A stretch of 39,499 nt of DNA, from the IMG/VR virus record IMGVR_UViG_3300044622_001278, positions 1 to 39,499 of that record; one strand, 5' to 3'. Origin of the DNA: a virus. Shown here in pieces: positions 34,478 through 39,499 of the stretch. Within the stretch, counting starts at the first letter, position 1; each line of letters opens with the position of its first letter. Position numbers and translations under genes: made by a program. Under the pieces are notes generated by a model. It saw only the letters and a list, made by a program, of their open reading frames with translations. It had not been told where the DNA came from and ran no database searches.

Positions 34478-35245
34478 ATGAATAGACAATATGTATTTTT
34501 AATGGTGCCAAACAATAGTGGCAGCCATATACTTGCACATTTAATGATGTCTTCAAAAAGTGTTGCTGCGATACCAGGGCTTGAAGGTTTATTTGTAAAA
34601 TCATTTGGAGAGCCTCCAACTAAAAATACTACTGCAAAATCTGCATTTATGTTCACATCTATTGAAGATGATCTTAGAAATTTTCCAATAAGCAGGTGGA
34701 GGGAAGTAAAAGAAGCCTGGGATTTTGAGTGGGATAGATTTATTGATAGACCCATAAAGATAGAAAAGAGTCCTCCTTTAATTTGTGCTCATAATGCTTA
34801 CCCTCAAGTTTTTGATAATTATAAATATATAGTCATGGTAAGAAATCCTTTTGCCGTAGCAGAGGGTATGATTAGAAATGTAAAGAAAAGATCTGGAGAA
34901 GAAATTTCTACGTTAGAGGCAATCAAACATTCTGTTCGTGTATTAGAAATATGCGATGAAATTGTAGATAAACATAAAGATAATGTTATATTTTTTACTT
35001 ATGAAGAGTTTACTGAGAACCCAGAAAAGATAAAACAAATACTAATAGACTTTATTCCAGAACTTAGCGATATGCAAATTTATGAAAAGTATGATATTAA
35101 AGGAGAATATTATTCTGGAATAGTGAACATGAATGATAGCCAGATAAAAAGAATTCCAGAAAAAAGTTTAAAAGTTATGGAACATTACTTAGATTATAAA
35201 AAGAAAACTTCTACAAACATTAATAGTTTTATATTTAAGTACTAA
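34478..35245 (+). CDS. Sulfotransferase-family protein
   Basis: A 255-aa protein with a 5'-phosphosulfate-binding loop-like segment (VPNNSGSHILAHL, residues 10-22) and a 3'-phosphate-binding segment YIVMVRNPFAVAEGM (R122). This is the PAPS-dependent sulfotransferase plan. The ATG at 34478, 8 nt after TACAAT, was preferred over an in-frame TTG/GTG upstream. It could sulfate a glycan or tyrosine; the APS-kinase domain at 28687 might supply PAPS (inference). Confidence 0.7.
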   Translation: MNRQYVFLMVPNNSGSHILAHLMMSSKSVAAIPGLEGLFVKSFGEPPTKNTTAKSAFMFTSIEDDLRNFPISRWREVKEAWDFEWDRFIDRPIKIEKSPPLICAHNAYPQVFDNYKYIVMVRNPFAVAEGMIRNVKKRSGEEISTLEAIKHSVRVLEICDEIVDKHKDNVIFFTYEEFTENPEKIKQILIDFIPELSDMQIYEKYDIKGEYYSGIVNMNDSQIKRIPEKSLKVMEHYLDYKKKTSTNINSFIFKY

Positions 35246-35246
35246 A

Positions 35247-35264
35247 GGGGGAGTTTCCTCCCCC
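35247..35264. terminator. Bidirectional hairpin terminator
   Basis: GGGGGAG/CTCCCCC (35247-35253 with 35258-35264) with a 4-nt loop between convergent stops at 35245 and 35275. The minus-strand reading is followed by TTT. Confidence 0.65.
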
Positions 35265-35274
35265 AATAGCATAT

Positions 35275-35526
35275 TTACTTCTTCTTTGCAGGAGCCTTCT
35301 TAGCCTTAGCATTACGAAGTGCTACTTCAACAGCAGTCAACTTTGGCATTTTGCCAAAAGCCTTATCATTTGGATTTGCTGCACGAAGTGCAACAGGTGC
35401 AATTGCTGCTACCAATGAGTAAACTAGATCTTGTGGATCTGTTAGCCCTGCCATATATAATGTTGCTGCACCAGCAAGGACGGCACGTCCATATGATGCA
35501 AGCATTGCTTTAGTCTTATTATCCAT
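35275..35526 (-). CDS. Small two-helix membrane protein, possible holin
   Basis: An 83-aa protein: MDNKTKAMLASYGRAVLAGA, a second hydrophobic helix DLVYSLVAAIAPVALRA, then a Lys-rich tail (AKKAPAKKK). This plan (short basic N-terminus, two helices, polybasic end) fits class II holins. A related protein is, from memory, frequent in aquatic phages. AGGAGGAAATAA before the ATG. Confidence 0.6.
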   Translation of the reverse strand: MDNKTKAMLASYGRAVLAGAATLYMAGLTDPQDLVYSLVAAIAPVALRAANPNDKAFGKMPKLTAVEVALRNAKAKKAPAKKK

Positions 35527-35536
35527 TTATTTCCTC

Positions 35537-35695
35537 CTAGGATATGACTTTAACCACGATATCGTAGCCAAGCCATAAACCTATTATACCAGCAACTCCA
35601 GCAAAAACAGGAGGTGCTGGAACTGGTAACTTAAAGGCTGCAAAAATAACCCCACAACCAAAACCAGTCAAAATAGATAGAAATATTTCCTTCAT
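35537..35695 (-). CDS. XapX domain protein
   Basis: A 52-aa protein: MKEIFLSILTGFGCGVIFAA, FKLPVPAPPVFAGVAGIIGL, and a third hydrophobic end, the XapX (DUF1427) signature 'G...G..y..l..P.PAP.v.aGv.Gl.G...G'. Membrane-located, function unknown. ATGA overlap with the halogenase gene and AAGGAGATAAC ribosome site. Confidence 0.8.
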   Translation of the reverse strand: MKEIFLSILTGFGCGVIFAAFKLPVPAPPVFAGVAGIIGLWLGYDIVVKVIS

Positions 35696-36897
35696 GTTAT
35701 CTCCTTATCTGTAAAATACTTATACCCTAGATTTTTATCTAAATAATTTAATCCTTGCGGACTAAAAAACCATAACGGCTCAGATAGAATCACGTCTCTT
35801 TTTTCTTGTGATTTTAATAAAGAAGAAAGTATTTTAATTTTATTATATTTGTTAATTTTTTCAATAGAAATATTTTTAGCAAAATCCCAAAATGGTGTAT
35901 TATAAAGTGATCCACCTAAGTAATGATAGTTAATTAAATGTTCAATATCTGTTGTCCACTCCAAATATTCTTTATTACACTCTGCAGCCGTTTTTTGTTT
36001 TAAAATATAATCTTTAATTAAACTATCTATCAAACTATAAAGTCTTAAAGAGTTGCCAAACATTGGCTCAAAAAATGCTGCGCTGTTTCCATTCTTAATA
36101 ATTCTATCATTAAAAATATTTTTAGCATAGTACGGTTTAAATTTATATTCTATATTGCCTAATTCTAGCAAGTTAATCCCTAGCATTTCTGCAAAGTTTT
36201 GTCGTGCATCCCTTATATCAGTTATACTTTCATTAAATAAATATCCATAACTAGTTCTTGTTGTAAGAGGAATAACAAAAGTCCACCCATCCTTGGTCGC
36301 TAAATGCTCGGTATAGTACGGCCCAAAAGATTTATTAGAGTTCATCTTGTTATAAACAATACAATAATTTACGGGCATATTCTCTGCTATCACATATTCT
36401 TCAAAATTTTTTGGAAATCCTGAACAGTCAATAACATAGTCAAACTCTATTACTTCATCATCTATATATACTTCGACTCCATTTGGTATATTCTTTATGT
36501 TTGATACATTCCCGTGCAACTCTACAAATTTATTTGGCCATAAACTTTTAAATCTATTCATGGCAAAATCTTTTAAACTATTAGTATTAAAATGAATAGC
36601 AAGTGATCCCTCAACAAATGGATTTGTAAAACTATGGCTTCTCCAATTAACATACTCTGTTCCAAATTTTAAGGTTCCGTCTAAAAGTTCTAGATCTCTT
36701 GTTATATCAAAATCTAAACCTCTGGATAATGGGGCCAAAAATGATGGATTAGAACTTTCTCCAATGCCCAATGCTGGCTTGTTAGGGTTATGTATAGAAT
36801 ATACTTCCCAAGAACTATCTAACGCTGGAAGTAAGGTTGCAAGAGACTGTATTCCAGCACTTCCTACACCAATAACTGCAATTCTTTTTTTATTCAT
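35692..36897 (-). CDS. Flavin-dependent (tryptophan-type) halogenase
   Basis: A 401-aa protein numbered from MNKKRIAVIG: FAD-binding GVGSAG (10-15), GIGESSNPSFLAPL (44-57), K77 in TLKFGTEYVNW (aligning with the catalytic Lys of PrnA-like halogenases), DCSGF (157-161) and W205-T-F-V-I-P210, the WxWxIP motif with its second Trp as Phe. It should make hypohalous acid and halogenate an aromatic substrate with FADH2. Family knowledge: a cyanophage halogenase (VirX1) has been characterised. Start set at the ATG at 36897; substrate unknown. Confidence 0.8.
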   Translation of the reverse strand: MNKKRIAVIGVGSAGIQSLATLLPALDSSWEVYSIHNPNKPALGIGESSNPSFLAPLSRGLDFDITRDLELLDGTLKFGTEYVNWRSHSFTNPFVEGSLAIHFNTNSLKDFAMNRFKSLWPNKFVELHGNVSNIKNIPNGVEVYIDDEVIEFDYVIDCSGFPKNFEEYVIAENMPVNYCIVYNKMNSNKSFGPYYTEHLATKDGWTFVIPLTTRTSYGYLFNESITDIRDARQNFAEMLGINLLELGNIEYKFKPYYAKNIFNDRIIKNGNSAAFFEPMFGNSLRLYSLIDSLIKDYILKQKTAAECNKEYLEWTTDIEHLINYHYLGGSLYNTPFWDFAKNISIEKINKYNKIKILSSLLKSQEKRDVILSEPLWFFSPQGLNYLDKNLGYKYFTDKEIT

Positions 36898-37096
36898 ATT
36901 TATTTTTCTTATCAAAATCTGGATGATCAATTGGTGTTGGTGCTGTAATTAATGTCCCACATTTTGAACATTCTGAATCAAGCATATAAAGTCCAATCTC
37001 GTAGTCTTGTGGATCAAATTTAACTAATATCTTAAAAATATCATTACCACAACTTGGACAAATGCAAGTTGGAACACCTCTAGCGTCCATCTTCAT
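36890..37096 (-). CDS. Zinc-ribbon protein, 68 aa
   Basis: ICPSCGND (C-x2-C) and ECSKCGTL (C-x2-C) spaced 24 residues apart, a treble-clef-like zinc ribbon. Overlaps the halogenase start by 8 nt and the upstream gene by 17 nt. Function unknown. Confidence 0.7.
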   Translation of the reverse strand: MKMDARGVPTCICPSCGNDIFKILVKFDPQDYEIGLYMLDSECSKCGTLITAPTPIDHPDFDKKNKYE

Positions 37097-37502
37097 TTTC
37101 CTTTGGCAATAATTCTTTAAGTTTGTCTATCTCAGTAAACAAAACTAATACTAAATTTTCATATTTTTCTTTATAATTATATTCTTGATCTAACATATTG
37201 TTTTCTGCTATTTTTAATTTAATTAAATTATCAAAGTCTAAAAGTTTTGATTGTATTTCTTCTATATACTCAAAAGCAATATCTCTAGAATCTGAAATAA
37301 ATTTAAAAAATGAATCTTGATCAAGCCCATTATTAGATGTGTTTTCTAATTGTTCTACTTGTTTTAAAAGTATTTTAAAATCTGCATAAGATTTTAGTAG
37401 TTCGTATTTGTATTCAGCATTTTTAATTCTTAAAGAGGCATTGCTAAACAATAAATAAATAAAACAAAAAATAAATAATATAAATATAATTAACTCAATC
37501 AT
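37080..37502 (-). CDS. Membrane-anchored coiled-coil protein, 140 aa
   Basis: N-terminal signal-anchor (IELIIFILFIFCFIYLLF) then a long coiled coil rich in Lys/Glu/Asp, ending in an acidic tail. Such Rz- or spanin-like proteins can span the periplasm, but this phage's host may be Gram-positive. Role unknown. Confidence 0.6.
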   Translation of the reverse strand: MIELIIFILFIFCFIYLLFSNASLRIKNAEYKYELLKSYADFKILLKQVEQLENTSNNGLDQDSFFKFISDSRDIAFEYIEEIQSKLLDFDNLIKLKIAENNMLDQEYNYKEKYENLVLVLFTEIDKLKELLPKENEDGR

Positions 37503-37587
37503 TTGACATACCTATATAACAAATAATTTCTCCATCTCTGGGAAATTCTTCATCAAACCATATCTCAGAGTTAGACTCGTTCTGCAT
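37495..37587 (-). CDS. 30-aa peptide
   Basis: MQNESNSEIWFDEEFPRDGE then IICYIGMSND. Overlaps the upstream gene by 17 nt and the downstream start by 8 nt, as other genes in this operon do. Small, so tentative. Confidence 0.4.
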   Translation of the reverse strand: MQNESNSEIWFDEEFPRDGEIICYIGMSND

Positions 37588-38053
37588 GAGTTACCCAATA
37601 ATATTTACATGAATCGCAGCATGGACTGTTGTACACGCTATGTTTTGCATAGCCAAATTTTGCATAATACATTGGATCTTTATCAAATAAACTTGCTTTG
37701 TGTGTAGTTATTACACGCATAAGTTTGTTGGTATCATTCCAAAAAGAAGGCGCTGTATTTCCCCATTCGTCCCAGCATTGATCTTTTAATCTATTTAGAT
37801 TAGCCTCATTATTTTCAGTCTTAATTCCTCGATGACGAGCCTCATAAATCATAGCCTGTACATATTGCCAAAGTCCACGTTCATAGCCTTTCCACATAAG
37901 TACAGCGGGATGATTGCGCCAACCGCCAGTTGGAGATTTACCAGATAAAACATTAAGTATTTGATAGCACTCAAGTATTTGTTTATTAAGACGCTTACTA
38001 TCAAGCCAACGTGCTGTTGTTGATGGATTTGCTGACGGTAAAAATGTTTGCAT
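37571..38053 (-). CDS. Pyrimidine-dimer-glycosylase-like phage protein (Pyr_excise/MSMEG_6728 type)
   Basis: A 160-aa protein: MQTFLPSANPSTTARWLDSK, then RLNKQILECYQILNVL and GGWRNHPAVLMWKGYE. The 'MQTFLP....a..LD.kRL.kQ..E..qIL....gW..HPAv.MW.gYe' signature is that of proteins annotated as pyrimidine-dimer DNA glycosylase/endonuclease V (T4 denV-related)-like in actinophages. It may repair UV damage or act on other DNA; the activity is not shown by the sequence alone. C-terminal CCDSC pair. Confidence 0.75.
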   Translation of the reverse strand: MQTFLPSANPSTTARWLDSKRLNKQILECYQILNVLSGKSPTGGWRNHPAVLMWKGYERGLWQYVQAMIYEARHRGIKTENNEANLNRLKDQCWDEWGNTAPSFWNDTNKLMRVITTHKASLFDKDPMYYAKFGYAKHSVYNSPCCDSCKYYWVTHAERV

Positions 38054-38292
38054 TATTCTTTGCCACCTTCACGAACTAAGAGAACAATTGCGCCATTGTC
38101 CTCAAGAGCCTTTTTGACCCTCACCATATATTCTACAGCACGTCTCTTGTCTTCGTCAAGTAAAGACATAAATTGTTTTTCAGATGCACGGACTGTAATA
38201 AAACTATCATTATCTATTAATTCTAATTGAAAATTTGTAGGGGCAAAATGATCTAAAGATCTAAATGCTCTACGCATGCTATCTGTATACAT
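38053..38292 (-). CDS. Hypothetical protein, 79 aa
   Basis: MYTDSMRRAFRSLDHFAPTN then SFITVRASEKQFMSLLDEDK, an alpha/beta pattern. Abuts the upstream WhiB gene by 3 nt. Function unknown. Confidence 0.7.
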   Translation of the reverse strand: MYTDSMRRAFRSLDHFAPTNFQLELIDNDSFITVRASEKQFMSLLDEDKRRAVEYMVRVKKALEDNGAIVLLVREGGKE

Positions 38293-38295
38293 TAA

Positions 38296-38583
38296 TTAAT
38301 CCTTACCTATTGTAAGATTTTGCCATATTTCTGCCCAACCTTCTGCAGTTTTATGATTATTAAATTCTTTTGATATCTCTCCGCCTTCAAGATATATACC
38401 GCCCCATACTCCCCACTCTTTTGATGAAACACCAACAGCAAAACAAGTCTTAACAACTGGACATCTTAGACATAGTTTGTCTACAGCAGGCCTTAATACC
38501 TCGTCTTCTTCATATTTTTCAAAAAATATATTTGTATCGTATTCAATACAGGCAGATTCGTCTTTCCATTTAAGTTTGTGCAT
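38296..38583 (-). CDS. whiB: WhiB-family [4Fe-4S] regulator
   Basis: A 95-aa protein with the four WhiB cysteines C12, C38, C41 and C47 (C-x25-C-x2-C-x5-C) and the G58-V-W-G-G turn. The C-terminus (IYLEGGEISKEFNNHKTAEG) is longer than the minimal basic tail. WhiB-like proteins bind a [4Fe-4S] cluster, contact the primary sigma factor and regulate transcription; the family is restricted to Actinobacteria and their phages. The strongest host evidence here. Confidence 0.9.
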   Translation of the reverse strand: MHKLKWKDESACIEYDTNIFFEKYEEDEVLRPAVDKLCLRCPVVKTCFAVGVSSKEWGVWGGIYLEGGEISKEFNNHKTAEGWAEIWQNLTIGKD

Positions 38584-38788
38584 TTATAAAACTTTCTGGA
38601 ATATTCCATCCACTTTCATCTGGTACAAATCTTTTATTAAGGTACCAATTTTTACCGTCATAAGATCCATACTTGGATGTTCTACCTTTATCAGACTTAT
38701 ATCTGTTAACAACAGTCCATCCATCCCAATAAAGGGATCTGTTTGCTGACACAATTGATTCCATTTGTTCTAATGATTTAATATTCAT
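38570..38788 (-). CDS. Hypothetical protein, 72 aa
   Basis: Contains MESIVSANRSLYWDGWTVVN, then a SKYGSYDGKNWYLNKRFVPD end segment. 'YWDGWDVV.R' is typical of a phage family co-located with WhiB. Overlaps WhiB's start by 14 nt. Confidence 0.7.
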   Translation of the reverse strand: MNIKSLEQMESIVSANRSLYWDGWTVVNRYKSDKGRTSKYGSYDGKNWYLNKRFVPDESGWNIPESFINAQT

Positions 38789-38794
38789 ATTTCC

Positions 38795-39151
38795 TCAGTA
38801 TCTAAATATTCCGACTTCGACATTGTTTGATTCTGCTTCACGCACTAAGTGTGAAACACTTTCTTTTGGATTTGATAAGAAAACAAAATAATTTATATCT
38901 AACATATTTTCTTGAATCCAAGATGGTGCAACTTTATACATTTTTATTTTTTTACCTCTAGACTTCATGCTTCTTTCTGAAACATTTACAAATTCCATAA
39001 CCATAGCATTAACCTTGGCTGGACCAGCAGTATAGATATAAAAATACTCATCGTCCTCAGGTATACCAGAAAGGGCTACACCCATGGCACGAAGAAAAAC
39101 TTGGTAGTCCTCAAAACTACTAGTACCTTGTACCCCCACTATCATTTTCAA
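38795..39151 (-). CDS. Conserved phage protein, Rossmann-like, 118 aa
   Basis: MKMIVGVQGTSSFEDYQVFL then RAMGVALSGIPEDDEYFYIY, VNVSERSMKSRGKKIKMYKV and a GIFRY end. Strand-loop-helix with GTSSF suggests a SLOG/Rossmann-type nucleotide-binding fold. Highly conserved sequence type in T4-like and other aquatic phages (from memory). Function unknown. Confidence 0.7.
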   Translation of the reverse strand: MKMIVGVQGTSSFEDYQVFLRAMGVALSGIPEDDEYFYIYTAGPAKVNAMVMEFVNVSERSMKSRGKKIKMYKVAPSWIQENMLDINYFVFLSNPKESVSHLVREAESNNVEVGIFRY

Positions 39152-39499
39152 ATCCTTCTCTTAGTTTGTCCATTATAAAAAGCATCTTGTCTAATTCTAC
39201 ACTACTCATTGACATTGTGTCAACTATTCTTGTAGTATCTTTATCAACAATACCATCTCTGCCAATATTAGCCATATAAAAAACATTGTCTTTTATCCAG
39301 TATGCAAGATCGTCCATTATTAATACCTTAATATTAACTTTATCATTATGCACTTCTGATTGAGATTTTTTAGGCTTGTTTATATTTAAACTTATTGGTG
39401 TATATTTAGTTTTTGTAATTATGGTATTTAAAATACTACTTTGCGTATATTGTATTTTTTCTTTTACTATTATTTTTTTCTTACTTTTATAATAGACAA
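39120..39499 (-). CDS. Partial conserved phage protein, 5' end beyond right edge
   Basis: The frame stays open to the right edge without a stop. It contains KIQYTQSSILNTIITKTKYT upstream and the core MDDLAYWIKDNVFYMANIGR, with DTMSMSSVELDKMLFIMDKL at the C-terminus. The ATG at 39317 is a possible internal start with an AAGG site, but the extension looks coding, so the gene may begin outside the window. Function unknown. Confidence 0.6.
   Translation of the reverse strand, partial: VYYKSKKKIIVKEKIQYTQSSILNTIITKTKYTPISLNINKPKKSQSEVHNDKVNIKVLIMDDLAYWIKDNVFYMANIGRDGIVDKDTTRIVDTMSMSSVELDKMLFIMDKLREGFENDSGGTRY

Noticed and set aside
1-39499. Integrase, attachment site, transposase or restriction-modification genes
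   Set aside because: None were recognised on either strand. No claim about lysogeny can be made from this window.

Overview
The window is a gene-dense, AT-rich stretch of a tailed-phage (Caudoviricetes-type) genome. No integrase, transposase or host housekeeping gene was seen. A WhiB-family regulator (38296-38583), sigma70-like promoters with CRP/GlxR-style operators, and small proteins of kinds known from actinobacteriophages point to an actinobacterial host. The low GC and the cargo set (2OG oxygenases, flavin halogenase, SGNH hydrolase, GT61 enzymes, collagen-like fibres, small heat-shock protein) resemble phages of planktonic freshwater actinobacteria. The host is inferred; capsid, portal, terminase and polymerase genes are not in the window.

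Layout. (1) 1-8610, minus strand: one tail-fibre/receptor-binding operon with two collagen-like proteins, a glycine-rich protein and a 489-aa PASTA plus (PVTP)n plus cysteine-module protein, followed by a zinc ribbon and a prolyl-4-hydroxylase-like 2OG oxygenase; its promoter-proximal gene is a holin-like membrane protein. (2) 8649-10809, plus: SGNH hydrolase, DHH-like protein, second zinc ribbon. (3) 10976-22222: a mosaic of many very small genes in short transcription units. Most units have their own sigma70-like promoter, many have a CRP-type TGTGA-N6-TCACA operator upstream, and several end in a recurrent RNA element that can fold as an H-type pseudoknot. Several genes are diverged duplicates of each other. 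(4) 22753-23724: gene-poor, repeat-rich, with a perfect consensus promoter that has no ORF behind it and two phased DnaA boxes; this is the best candidate for an origin or a noncoding RNA locus. (5) 23725-28356: small membrane, GIY-YIG, zinc-finger and AhpD-like genes and two tandem GT61 glycosyltransferases. (6) 28356-29792: tRNA cluster (Met/Ile-CAT, an atypical Lys-TTT-like element, Ile-TAT, a UAA-anticodon tRNA with a short variable loop, Arg-TCT) interleaved with an APS kinase-nucleotidyltransferase fusion and a DUF2061 protein. (7) 29815-31835: nucleotidyltransferase-HAD, cupin and GDPD-like genes in one operon. (8) 31840-39499, mostly minus: a cysteine-rich structural-type protein, Hsp20, a second 2OG oxygenase, a sulfotransferase (plus), a small membrane protein, XapX, a flavin-dependent halogenase, a pyrimidine-dimer-glycosylase-like protein, WhiB and small phage proteins.

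The strongest undescribed signals are regulatory: (a) a seven-copy 3'-UTR pseudoknot family with a covarying first stem; (b) nine CRP-like operators whose distance to the -10 box steps by about one helical turn; (c) a set of genes whose -10 box lies exactly 6 nt before the start codon, implying leaderless mRNAs; (d) the repeat-rich locus at 22.8-23.7 kb.
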